64,000 nt of DNA, taken from Cephalotus follicularis. Taxonomy: Eukaryota > Streptophyta > Magnoliopsida > Oxalidales > Cephalotaceae. This document shows positions 13,103 to 24,584 of this stretch, piece after piece. Under the pieces are notes generated by a model. That model was given only the letters and a program-made list of their open reading frames with translations. It was not told where the DNA came from and made no database searches. Every line of letters begins with the position of its first letter. Position 1 is the first letter of the stretch. The stretch lies in the NCBI GenBank assembly GCA_001972305.1, contig BDDD01000078.1, forward strand, positions 1,030,428 through 1,094,427, written 5' to 3'. The translations under genes were made by a program, and so were the position numbers.

Positions 13103-13116
13103 ATCTCCCACTTGGC
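13103..13116 (-). other. Polypurine tract of element D
   Basis: The minus strand reads CCAAGTGGGAGAT directly before the 3' LTR. This is the expected PPT position, with the purine-rich GTGGGAGAT core common in plant copia elements. Confidence 0.75.
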
Positions 13117-13299
13117 CCTCTAGCCATGAAGACCAAGAGCCTAAGCATATCGCACTCCAGCAATGCTCATGGCCTTGGTCAGTGGGTCTTCTAAGTTTGC
13201 TTCCCGCGCGACTCTCTCTATGGTGACATCTGCTCTTATGATGTCTCCTATATTTCCTCAATAACATCTCTTTCGAAACGTTACATTCACCTAAGATAT

Positions 13300-13490
13300 C
13301 CATGATAAAAAGATACCATTACTGTATATGTTTGGGCGGTAATGAGACCCGGGTTCCATGGTTTGTGCAAAGCCCCATCGTCGTCCTTATGCTGCACAAC
13401 TGGACAAGCGATGGATGGAACCACATAAAGTTCCACAATGAACTTCCGCTGCCAAACCAGCTATCATATCGGTATCACATGTTGCAACAT
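13300..13490 (-). pseudogene. Copia RNase H remnant of element D
   Basis: The minus strand reads VWQRKFIVELYVVPS followed by a DDDGAL-like string. This resembles the conserved copia end WLKKFLIDLGVVPS...DNNGALAQAKEPRSHQK. The equivalent of the catalytic-region Asp (CDNNGA) is recognisable. Frames shift before and after, and no functional protein can be read. Confidence 0.6.
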
Positions 13491-13697
13491 ACTCTTATTC
13501 CACAACGGAGTCTGCAGTCCTCGACTGCCACATACCCCCTTTACTCACACAACACTTCCATTCAGGACCAACACATATCCTGAAACGGATTTGTGATCAT
13601 CCGGATCACAATTGAAACTAGAGTTGACCTGACTATTACGTCTCAATTCACTATCTTCTCCATGTGTCAATAAATAATCCTGAGTCTTTCATATGCA

Positions 13698-13880
13698 TTA
13701 TATCCTCTTGACAATGTCCCAATGTCTTTTATAGGGACTGGACTGAAAAAGACTAGCTAGACCCTTAGGCATATCGACATCAGGCCCAGTACAAAGTATG
13801 GCATACATGATGGAGCCTATTGCCGAAGCATAATGTTGCTTATTCTTGCTTGTTCTCTCCTCATAAGTCTTGGAAGACAT
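13698..13880 (-). pseudogene. Copia RT/RNase H junction remnant of element D
   Basis: Contains YASAIGSIMYAILCTGPDVD, equivalent to the highly conserved copia motif YASAVGSLMYAMVCTRPDI at the end of RT, followed by ASLFQSSPYKRHWDIVKRI (normally SRFMSNPGKEHWEAVKWIL). The short open frame ends by a stop at both sides, in step with a long-dead pol. Confidence 0.8.
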
Positions 13881-15389
13881 CCTCTTGGAAAGGTGAATTC
13901 CTTGGCTAATTGGTAGTAAGCCACATCTTGAATTCTTTCCATACTATTTTAGCACTCTGCTGATGTACTAGCTTTGAGAAAGTCCAAACAACCTACTTGA
14001 TCTATCTCTTATATATCTTCATTCTCAAAACGTAGGAAGTCATTCCCAAATACTTTATGGAGAAGTTCTTGCTTAACTGTGCTTCAACATACCTACATCA
14101 TTCTTTATGTGTAGTATGTTTTCTACATACAGTGCCGAGAAAGTGATTTTTGGGTTATCCTGTTTCTGGTGGACATTAGGCTAATCCGTATATTTGATGA
14201 AATCAAAATGGATGTTTCAGATACGGGATGCTTGCTTAAGGTCATAAACCTTTGGAGTTACACCTCTTATGCGAATGTTCCTTGGATGTAAACCCCTCGG
14301 GTTTAGGACATATAGATGTCCTCTTCAAGATAGTCACTCTTGCAGACTGTCTTGACATCCATTTGCCATAGATCATTATCACATTGAGCGGCAATTAGAA
14401 AGCAATATCCAAATGAACTCAAGCAATGCAACTAGTGAGAAAGTTTTGGTATAGTCGACCTCTTGTCTTAGTCTATACCCTTTCGCGACCAATTATGCTT
14501 TACAGGTTTTAACCTTTTTCCATTAACGTTAATCTTCGTCTTGAAGATCTACTAGCATCCGATAGGATTTTAAACCTTCAGGTGCGTATACCAAGTCCAT
14601 CACTTGGTAGGCGTATATGGAGCCCTTTTAGGATTTCATGATCTCTTACCATGTCCTGGAATCAATGCACTTCACTGTTTCCTCACAGATGACAGGCTCG
14701 TCATCTCACTGACTGTAGGTTCGTCAGTGCCTTAATGAGAAAACCTTATTTCTCAGGCATTGTCATCAATGTTTGCCCGTTCTCCTCGTTAGAGGAGTGC
14801 CTTACAGAGACTCTATCTCAGATTGGGATCCCTTTCGCAATTATGTATTTAGAGGAATAAACATCTAGCTCCTTATCGTCTTGTAGGTTTCTACCCGGTG
14901 AAAACTCTCTTAGTTTCATCTTACTCCCACTGCTTCCTACAAGCAGGTATTCCTTCTCTAGGAATTTTGCAGTACGCGAAACAAACATCCTTTTGTTCGC
15001 TGGGATGGTAGAAATAATATCCTAAGCACTTCTTAGAATATTCCACAAACCGGCAACGTCTCAATCGTGCCTCCAGCTTGGAAGGTTTCGACCTTCTTAT
15101 TTGAACTAGACATCCTTAACCCTTAAGCAGTTTAGGCTGGGTTTCCTCCATTTAAATATCTCACTAGATATGGAGGGGACGAATTTCAAAGCAATCCGGA
15201 TTAGGATATGCTCTGCTGACTGTAGTGCATAACCCCATAATATAAGTGGAAGATGTATAAAAGACATAATGGACATTACCATTATCTACTTCTTGTCATA
15301 AATCCCTGACTCTTTCATAGGATTTTAGACTTGTGTTTCAACATTAAACACGTACCTAAACCGTGAAAAATCATTAGTGAAGGTGAATT
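13881..15389 (-). pseudogene. Decayed RT and integrase C-terminal region of element D
   Basis: No open frame of useful length. It lies between recognisable integrase (15390-15560) and RT-end (13698-13880) motifs, so position alone assigns it to integrase C-terminus and RT. Several stretches read in the minus direction look like degraded copia pol, but I cannot assign catalytic residues with confidence. Confidence 0.5.
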
Positions 15390-15565
15390 AGTGAAACCCT
15401 TCATTTGCATTGACCGACATTTGGTTCACTACCGTCGGTGCGGACTTAACCTAATATGTCCACTATCCTTTCTCAACAGTCAGAGCAGGGAGATTTGGTC
15501 ATCAAGCCAATCAAACATGGCTTACATGTTTCAAAGGACCACACGTCCTGGATGTCCAATAGTTC
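15390..15565 (-). pseudogene. Copia GAG-pre-integrase / integrase start remnant of element D
   Basis: The minus strand reads FETCKPCLIGLMTKSPC and then ERIVDILG.VRTDG. This matches the family pattern CEACLEGKMTKSPF...GERATELLGLIHTDVCGP: the second half of the HHCC zinc finger leading into the first catalytic Asp. Stops occur inside. The position upstream of RT establishes Ty1/copia gene order. Confidence 0.75.
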
Positions 15566-18148
15566 ATCCTTAACCATTGTGTTTATCTAGCATCTCTAGG
15601 ATGGCCTAACCCACAATGCAACAAGTATGAAGGATTTATACCTTTTGTTTCTCATACTCTTTTATTATGTAGTTCCTTGAATTGTTAATGTAATGTAATG
15701 GTAATTGTATAAGACGTAGATCTATTTAGTCCACGTGCCCCTTGCACTAACTGGAACATTGAAATGTATAAGACTAAGAATTTATACCAAAAAATTTGAG
15801 CTTCCAACTCATCATATACATATATCCCATAGAAACAAAGTTCCTTACAATGTTTTTTATATACAGAGATCAAATCTTTATTACATAACCATATACAAAA
15901 ATTTACAATTCATAAACGCCAACTACATAGGTGTGAATCCTCGATGCATCACCATGGCGCTAGTCCATAGCTTTACTAGCTCTCTCAGCTGTCTAGCATC
16001 TCTTAGCTACTGCAAAGAGTTATAAATGTTAGTCTCACAACCTGGGTTCTCTACCCAAGTTGAACTTACATTATAAGCTAGATAATGTTTATGGAAATAC
16101 CCAACACGAGGTATTTCCTACTTTGGACTTAGGAACAAACTATATCTCTTCCAATTGCCTTAGCTTCCCACAGTGGAAGTAGGCAAACTCCTTATTAAAC
16201 TTTTAATCTTTTCTAGAATGGAATTCCCTTTGCACTGGCTACCCATTCCTTGGGTTTACACCCTTGGAACTGAGATTCACTTGATCTATCTCCCCTTGAG
16301 ATTATTCAAGTAGGAAATCGAGGCATCATAGATGATCTCGACCCATCCTGGTCAAAATCTACCTTTACAGTTCTCGACTGGTTGCCATACAACTCCTCAA
16401 GTTGTGTAAGCATGGCTCACAAGGTCTTTGAGTGCATAACCTTACACGTGCAATTGTGACAGCATGCCAACAATTGCTAGGCTATGAGCTCGATAATCTT
16501 CGTCCCGTTACTTAGCCCCAATTGCCTTGTGATGGTCAGATGCATCGTTCACAAGCTCGGGGTTATCTCAGTGGTAACATGAGAAACTCTCATGCTCGTG
16601 AGAATGTTATGCTAAACGTGTTTCAATTGAGTGAAATACGGATGTTCAAGTTTCTTGGAGTTCCAAATGTGTTTAAATTGTTTGTGTTGTCTGCCATTTG
16701 AGTATTCAATCGAGTATGTGAAAACTCTCAACCTATAAGAGGATAGAGAGAGAGAACATTAACAGATCATTCCATTTATGTTATTACCATAATCCTTGGT
16801 CTTTTGTAATTATGGCTCCTCCCACAATTCTAATCGTATCCCACACCTCCATGTGGAATTCGGGAAACCTCTCGCTTCCTAGTGAGGATTGGAATCTATC
16901 CAGCATAATATGGTTCCGACTGTGGCCGGGCAAACCATAATACATGAATAGGTAGACGTGAGCGCCAATTTACATTAGGACCTCTTGCCCTTACTGTAAG
17001 ATCCGATACAATATTCCGGCCTCCTGGCCCACACAATCAACAGTTGTGGCTGTGCCAATAGTTGACCCCGGTATAAGTCCAAACCCACAATCCTCAATGA
17101 AATAAACCAGTTTTGATCCCCACCCCCCGTGTGCGTGTCAGAGTACCAAAACATGGTTATTTCCTTCCAGTGCACCTCACACTGAAATTGAATAGAAATG
17201 CTCATGTGGGGGACCTCAGTCGTTTGCTGTGCTATCCCGAATATATCCACACCATTTAACGAAGGTCGTGGAAGGCAAACGACGGGACAGCCTTATGTCG
17301 CACCGCTTATGGACTTATTATTTCATAAGTTGAAGGAATTTTATCTCATCAAATTTTATATATTACCATGTCGTTATTAGATTGATTTTATCTTCCAATC
17401 CAATTGAACGGATCAGTTTAATTGACGTGTTTGAATTGTTTGCAAAAAAGAAAACATCTATCTCATGCAACCTATTTCCCACTTAGAAATAAAAATGGTA
17501 TGGCCAGGGACTAAATCTATAAGTGATCACACGAGCCAATGTGATCACTCGATCTCCTAGGTGAACTATTTGAAACTACTTTATTACAAAATGCACCATA
17601 CATACATGGCCTTAACTTGGTCTTGCAAATTCCTTGATCTTCCTCTCCAAGCTCCTTTGTGATTCTTCTCTTCTTTGTTTACAAAATGAAATTTCTCAAA
17701 TACATTTAAAAAATAAAGAATAGAATACAAATTGGAGAGAGAGAGAATAAAACAAAAAAGGAATCAATGGTGCACGCAGGCAACCTTATTACAAACCAAA
17801 TAAAGCACAAGATAATAAAGCATATTAAACCATCCACAAAAGAAATCAAAAGCTAGGTTCAGTCCTATAGCCAACCATCAGGCATAAGACATTTAAAATC
17901 TACATCCACTATACACTTTAAATAAACACAAGCAATTTCCATTTCCGATGACCAATCGAAATAATTTGACAAGTTCGCCGATATTCAAACAAACCTCCCA
18001 CTAGATTATTTAAAACCTAGTTTCCTGAAAAAAAATATTTTATTTTATAAAACAACCATGTGAAGGAAATTAAACTAGAATTTCATGTAATTTAATTACT
18101 CTAAAATAGCCACCAAAACAAAAATTTAAAGTCCAATTGAAGTTAAAC
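15566..18148 (-). other. Gag/protease-side internal region of element D, unreadable
   Basis: By position this is the leader, gag and protease part of the element. I found no zinc knuckle or protease motif. 17700-18148 is A-rich leader sequence partly shared with 740-960. Confidence 0.45.
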
Positions 18149-18165
18149 GGATCGCTCTGATACCA
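18149..18165 (-). other. Primer-binding site of element D
   Basis: The minus strand reads TGGTATCAGAGCGATCC, a perfect TGGTATCAGAGC initiator-tRNA-Met PBS, two bases from the LTR start at 18168. Confidence 0.95.
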
Positions 18166-18167
18166 CT

Positions 18168-20087
18168 TGTTGGAAACCCGGGAGGAAACCCGGTCGATTT
18201 TGGGTCTAGGATGCTAGTGTGTATAATTTTAATTTTTCAAAAACCACCAGGACTGCAAGTCAAGGTTCACACTAACATCTTACTACCATAATCAATAAGC
18301 GAAAGATCTCCATTTAATTAACAATCGAACTAAAACTAAATCAAGCATGTAGAAAAACAATAAATCGAATACACATCGTTTATCATAAATGCAAAAGGGA
18401 AGCGACCATACCAGCGTTGGAGGCTCCACCACTTTGCCTCTATGCGCTCGTAGCAGCCACCTCCAGTCACCAGACCACTGCTGGATTCTGGCCAGCCCGT
18501 CAGAACGCGCACCAAGACACCAACGGACTCCAGAAGCGCCGCTCTACCCATATCCGGTCGAGACTCAGCGAGAAGCACCCTGGAAAGTCCTGACGTAGCC
18601 AGCAGTGACCGTGACTCACTGAGTTGGACTCAGCGGTCTGGTTCAACCTTTCCATGGACTAGCCGCGCCATATCCAGACCCTAAGAAGCTGATCCAAGCA
18701 CCAACACCCTAGACTCTCCGTGACTCAGCACGTAACTCCAAGTCACAGTGGCCGACGCGTCAACTCAACAAACACAAACCAGCGAAAACGATCGGAAAAA
18801 GGCTAAACTAAGATCAAAATGGATAGAGCCTATGATTGGCTCCACACACTGTGATCGTCGGTGGCAGAAAGAGAGGTTGGGAGCAAAAACGGCAAAAACA
18901 GCAACTGGCTCCAGGGAGAGAAAGAAGCAAAAAACGGGGGAGAGAGGGGAGGAGGCATACCATGGAAGGACGCTCGCCTTCACAGGCCGTGCGCACGGCT
19001 CTTGCACGCTGAACGTGCTGGAAGCGTTGGACACGCTGAAGTGTGTCCCTCTCCCTCGCCAAAACGCACACAGTGCATTTTTTGCGTGAACGAGGCATTA
19101 ATTAATAATGCCTAATTATATCTCCTTTCATCATTTAAAATCTCTTTCAATTTTTATGACTTTCTCTCTTTTTGATTTAATTAATTAAAGTCTCTCACTT
19201 TATGATTTAATTTAAATCATGCTCCGGCTAAAAAGCTCTTTATATATCAAGATGATAATTAGTGGAGTAAGAAACAAACCACTAATGTCAAATTAATATA
19301 CACTAGTTAAAAAACTAGATTTACCACCAAGCAAGCATGTGTGCAGCATGCGTCACTTTTCCAATAATCAGGCGGGACCCGAAAGCCCTGTGGAATTTTG
19401 GTAACATGATAAATTTCCCAGAACATCCCCAAGTTCTGGTACGACTATCCAACTAATAGCCCCGATGTGATCTGTAATCATCCCCCGGATCTGTGGACCA
19501 AAAAGTACCACGTCTATCATTCGTTAACCGATTCCCCAATGCTTTATCACTGTTATCGGTTTGTGTGCCGTGTATCCTTCGTGTCCCCGGCTCCGACCAT
19601 GGACTAGGGTTTGGATTACTGTCACGCCTAGATAAAACCGCGATAACTATAATTCCATTAACGCATTGAGACTATGGGAGATATCCCCAGAAACCTCTTG
19701 TTCCCAATCTCCCAGTGCCCGGCCAGGACATTAAGTCTTCAATGGTCACAGATGTTATATAGCCTATAACCCTCAACACAGGGTGTGACGATCCCGTCTT
19801 GCAAACATGCCCATACATCTCAATCCAACTCCCATAGGTCCCAAAGACAACTCTTTTTGCCAGCACGTGGCTAGTGATGGGGAAGGAGGAAATCAAAGCG
19901 AAATGGTTACTATACAACGCATACCAGCCGCTCAGGTCTAAGGATACAACGTAAAACACGTATGATCTACTAGTCACCTTTGACTAAACACTACCGCGAC
20001 AATAGGAACTCTATTGATAGAGGTGTTGACTCTCCAAATAGATAACCTATGGTGGGTCAATTCAGTGTCATGCCTTTGCACGCACCC
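18168..20087 (-). repeat. 5' LTR of element D, left part
   Basis: Starts TGTTGGAAACCC next to the PBS and aligns with 10745 onward. It is cut at 20087 by LTR G and resumes at 35939-36347. Open frames at 18748-19115 fall in the GC-rich block and are not conserved with the other LTR. Confidence 0.9.
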
Positions 20088-20278
20088 TGTAACACCCCAT
20101 GTTATTATGGAATATAATAATTTAATTACGCATTTTAAGTGTGTATGTTATCCATAAATTATGGGCCTTTGGGGATTTATTTAGGACATACATTAGTTTG
20201 TTATGGACTAATTCATTTGGAGTTCCGAATGGGCCTGGTTAGTGGAACTTTTTAAAATAGACTAGCTATGTAACACCC

Positions 20279-22611
20279 CCGATTCGGAAGGGAGTCGTTA
20301 CGGTTCCTAATCCGAGGCTAAACATAACCTATCATATGACATGGCTCAATTTTATTCTTTTTATCAAAATATTAACTTAGGATGCATTCTTATTTAACTA
20401 TAAATCAAGGTCCGCCTTTATTCTTACTATCAAATATTAAATCATCTTTATTCAAATTGCGTGATGGTCTAAACATAACAATATATAATCTAATCATTAA
20501 TCTGAAAACTTTATTCATAATCTAAAACTTAAACATAGTCTGGAAGGCTAAACATAAACCAAAGGCTTAAACATAATTCTAAGTTATGAACTGAAAGGCA
20601 TAACATAGTTTGAATAGGGGTCCTAACATGACCATAAAATAACTAAGCAAAAACAAGTCCATCCCCTAAGTAATCCTTATTATAGGTGACATCTCGCTCA
20701 TCACACATTGCCCGGATGCTGTCCCATAGTACCTGCCACATGGAAACAAAAACACGGCTGAGCAAACCTCAGTACGAATATAGAATCATAAAACATAAAA
20801 CGATAATTTATGAGATAGAAAAATACCTGAATCTTCAAATATCATATACTTTATGCATAAAATAATTTAACATTATTTTATAAAAAGAGTGAAGGTAAGT
20901 AGTCAAGCAATCAATTCAAACGAGTATTAAATTTTCAAGCGTTATTCAATTTTAAAACATAATCTAACTTCAACATCCAAAGCATATTCAAAACGAAAAA
21001 CAACAAACAGAGACTTAACCGATTCCATAATCTCATTACCGTGATCCAAAACGCATACACAGATGCGTAGTTGCAAGGGGTTCGCGAGGCCCACATGCCA
21101 AACAGAAATACGTGTACGGCACTACACAATCAATCCCCAAAATTGGCATCCTTAACATAACAAAAACTAGAGTATACGCCTCTGTCACACAAAATCGGAT
21201 CCATAAATCCACCTCATGGAATTTATTCAAAACAAAGAGAGGCGTCGTAGTCGCATCACACTGCCACGGAAGTGTCACGTCCCCGTGCCAGTCCCACGAC
21301 GTGCCTATGGTACCTCCATAGGTAGGAAATATCTCTGTGTATAAACTTATTTTGAAAACATTGCTTTATTTTTAGAAATCAATTTAAAAATGTAAACACG
21401 TTTTCTAACATTTTCTAGACATAGCAAAAATCATTACGTAGTATCAACTCATTTATTTTTCCACTATAAAGAGATGATCATTTCATAAAATATCGTAGCG
21501 TATCTTAGCATAAAAATATAATTAGGACCATTTAATTGCATAAAATGTCAAAAACCAATTTATTTACGTGACATATCATAAAACATAATCAAGTCTATAA
21601 AACAAGGTCCTAGAATACAACTGATTTTAATTCATTTCAGTAAGAGCGAAGGAATAAGCCAAAGAGCAGAAAATCCGTACGTTATTCATGAAGTAAAACT
21701 ATATTTGTACCATAATAAATACAGTAGGAGGGTGTCAAGGAACGAAACATCCGTACCTTAAGCGATCACAAAAATAACTTTACGAATTTGATCAACAATT
21801 TAAAAGTCCCTTGAAGCACAAAAATCTAAAAATTGCAATATCATTCATATAAGCATTCAAATATCACTTCCAAACATCAAACAGTAACTTAATAGTGTTT
21901 AAAACAGACTCCAAATCATTAGACAGACAAATGGATTACAAAACTTAAAACCAGAAAATTCACTGGACAATTCGAGCCGACTGTAACAGGGTCGAGTCGA
22001 CTACTCAAGGGTGGCAATCGACTGTATGGCATAGGCAGCCGACTACTCAACTGGGTATGAATCCAGTCGACTGTTCAATGGGTGGCAGTCGACTGTGCAA
22101 GGCAAAACAGTTGGCTGTCTCACGAGGCAGTCGACTGTTCTGGGCGACAAAACAGCAAAAACAAAGCAATTCAATTCCAATTTTCTGTCAAAATCATTTT
22201 TATCACATTACCAGATGATTTTAAACACTTATATAGGTCTTACGTGACTTAACCGTGGCATTTAAACATCCAGAATCAAAAAGTTCATGCAATGGGTGAT
22301 TTTTCTTTAAAGAGAAGCAATATTCTAATTCATGGCATGCATAACTATTAATCAATTTATGTCATATACCAATTTCTAGTTTCATAATCTGTTTATAACC
22401 CTTATTAGACACTTCAAGGCTTGCTAAGAATCTTAGAAACATTAACCAAACATACATGGCAAGAATTAATAAGAAAATACACTAGCATAACCTATATGAA
22501 CATGCATTGGATATTATAAACGAAACTTCACTGCTAAACCATATCAATAGAGTAAAACAAACCTAGTATGATGATCAAAGGAGAACAAAATGAATTCTAA
22601 TCTTGCAGGTT
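20279..22611 (-). repeat. Gypsy-type LTR fragment, left copy of the rearranged cluster
   Basis: Begins TGTAACACCCCCG (the complement of an LTR 3' end) and from 20867 is nearly identical to 26899-28605. It breaks off near 22611, where a plus-strand LTR tail begins. Numerous 'taaacataa' runs near 20450-20640 make it A/T rich. Confidence 0.75.
21975..22136. repeat. Phased AGTCGACT palindrome array, 8 units
   Basis: Cores start at 21975, 21995, 22016, 22037, 22065, 22087, 22109 and 22129, giving steps of 20, 21, 21, 28, 22, 22 and 20 bp. Core consensus is AGYCGACT. The twin at 28014-28133 has six units. Confidence 0.9.
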
Positions 22612-22669
22612 ATGGTATCAGAGACATCCTGATCCCGAACCGGGGGTGTTACAAGTTTGGTATCAGAGA
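22612..22669 (+). other. Plus-strand LTR tail and primer-binding site
   Basis: An LTR 3' end, ...CCGGGGGTGTTACA, ends at 22653. TGGTATCAGAG follows at 22658-22668. The same LTR end recurs at 26868-26898. This is the 5' boundary of the internal region holding the gag frame at 22815. Confidence 0.8.
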
Positions 22670-22814
22670 ATAGATTTCGTTTCTTAGAAAGCCTATCTAG
22701 GTTTGACCTATGAGATGGGTAGAGATTGGGTTAGGGTTATTCCTTAGTTGTCGTTTTGGTTTACCCTTGACCAGTTTGTTGTTTGTTTCGTTATATTCTG
22801 GTTCTTGTTCGTAG

Positions 22815-23522
22815 ATGGCACGTAAGGGTGGACGATCAAGGAACGTTAATTGGAAAGTCGGGCCAGCTATTGCACGAGAAGGTGTACAGAATGAGCTAAC
22901 TTTGGAGGAGTTAGTAAGGCGAGCGGTTGCACAAGTTATTCCCCAAGTGGTAACTCAAGTGGTTCGCGCAATGCAACAGCAGAAGTTGGATCAGGAGCAG
23001 CAAAGGAATGTGGACAATACGACCAAAAATATTGACACCGAAAGGCTGGTTTTTCAGGAGACCAGACAGAAAAGAGGAAGGAAGCGGACTAGGGAAGCTT
23101 GTCAGGACCAGAATTTGGGATATCAGGATAAGGGCCATGGTGGAGGATCAGTGGATGGGAATAATCCCAATTTTATTCCTGTTGCACAGTGTGTTACGTG
23201 TGGGAAACGGCATCCTGTTGAGACGTGTTATAGGGCTATGGGAGCTTGTTTCAGGTGTGGTCAGATGGATCATATCTTTAAAGATTGTCCAAACCCTCGT
23301 CCTAAGGGTAAAAGAGGAAATGGTAAAGACGCCAAGCAGCGTAGTGAAGGAGGCATTGTGTTTGTGACTCATTGGATTGGAGATACTCCAGGTATTGTTT
23401 CGTTCTTTCTTGCTTTTGGTAACCGTAGGGAGTCTGCTTTGTATGTTATGAGTCAACTCTTTCCGTGGGAGCGGAGTCCTTCGTTTGGCATTTTGGGGTG
23501 CCTTCTTAATTGTTCGATTTAG
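22815..23522 (+). pseudogene. Gypsy (chromovirus-like) Gag, internally deleted
   Basis: A 235-residue frame starting MARKGGRSRN, 146 bp after the PBS. Gag is the structural protein that packages element RNA in cytoplasmic particles. Residues about 124-160 hold a gypsy-type zinc-knuckle region: CVTCGKRHPVETCY followed by CFRCGQMDHIFKDC (CX2CX4HX4C). The helical retrotransposon-Gag core (the AEAWL...YYF type block) normally between the N-terminus and the knuckle is missing, so the protein is much shorter than the usual 400-plus residues. After about residue 185 it does not resemble pol and soon runs into the assembly gap. Probably non-functional. Confidence 0.75.
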
Positions 23523-23566
23523 GTTGGGAGATGTTTTAGGGGAATTTTTCTAAAGCAGGGCTTTAG

Positions 23567-23591
23567 NNNNNNNNNNNNNNNNNNNNNNNNN
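23567..23591. other. Assembly gap, 25 N
   Basis: Exactly 25 undetermined bases, which looks like a fixed-length scaffold gap. Sequence before it is Gag-side and after it is unrelated, so material of unknown size may be missing. Confidence 0.99.
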
Positions 23592-23845
23592 GCTGGTACT
23601 GGGTTTGGTTTGTGGTAGTGACGGTTGGTTGGATATGAACCCGATCACATGTGTAGGGATTGATCCCATCCCTCTCCTTAACACAGCCACCGTTTGTATA
23701 TGTCTGTTCCTCCCCTGTTTTGCTGTTTTTCTTCTTGTGTCCATCGGCATCGTTGATGGTTGGTGTAGCTGGTTGATGACAACGTTGTTGCCCACAAATC
23801 CATCACCTTGGTTTATGCTCGGCACTAGGATCGTCCTGCATGTGT
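23592..23845 (+). other. Unassigned stretch between gap and G/T-rich repeat
   Basis: An 80-residue open frame here shows no retroelement motif. The reverse strand is open too but merges into the CA-rich repeat. I see nothing that supports a gene. Confidence 0.3.
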
Positions 23846-24490
23846 GAGTATGTTGGTTGTGTGTATGTGCTGTGAAAACAGAGTGTATATGTGCATGTGT
23901 GCAGGAGTGTGTTTTACGTGTAATATGTGCATGTGGTGTGTGTTGTGTGGCCGTATGTGTGTGTTGTATGCATATGTGTGCTGTGTGTGTTGTGTGGTCG
24001 TGTGTTGCATGTAATATGTGCATAGTGTGGTGTGTGTGTCTTACGGGTAATATCCATGCATGTGGTGTGTGTCCGTGGTGTGTGTGTGTTGTATGCATAT
24101 GTGTGCTGTGTGTGTTGTGTGGTCGTGTGTTGCATGTAATATGTGCATGTGTGGTGTGTGTGTCTTACGGGTAATATCCATGTGTGTGCCGTGTGTGATG
24201 TATGGCCGGATGTGTGTGTGTGTTGCATATGATATATGTATATGGTGTGTGTTTTGCATGTTGTGTGTGTGCTGTGTATGCGGATGCGTGTGTGTATGTG
24301 TTGGAGGCAGTGCGTGCATGTGTTGTGTGCAGCCGGACATGCAGCAAGTGTGTTTGTGTATAGAGTGCGGTGTCTGTGTGTTTTGTTGTGTGTACACAAA
24401 GTGAGTTATGCATTTGGTGTGTGTGTAGGCTGTGTGTGTTGTGCCATGTGTGTCGTGTGCGTGAGTGCAGCCAGTGTGTTGTGCATGCAG
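23846..24490. repeat. G/T-rich minisatellite with a ~125-bp internal duplication
   Basis: About 640 bp dominated by TGTG. A unit beginning ttgtatgcatatgtgtgctg occurs at 23964 and again at 24089 (125-bp shift) and carries the same gggtaatatccatg tail. Reverse-strand frames are His/Thr-rich reads of (CA)n, not genes. Confidence 0.9.
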
Positions 24491-24584
24491 TGTTAATGGG
24501 TGTTGAGTTAGATTAGTCTGCTCACATGTCTTAATCCTCACTCCTTCGTCATTCGTGTAGCACTGTAAACACAGCAAAACTCAC

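Noticed and set aside
21975-22136. CRISPR array
   Set aside because: The repeated word is only 8-10 bp and palindromic, spacers are 11-20 bp and not unique in type, and the context is a plant LTR.
23550-24577. Long reverse-strand frames rich in His and Thr
   Set aside because: They are translations of the G/T minisatellite in several frames at once, with no domain and with unknown bases in one of them.
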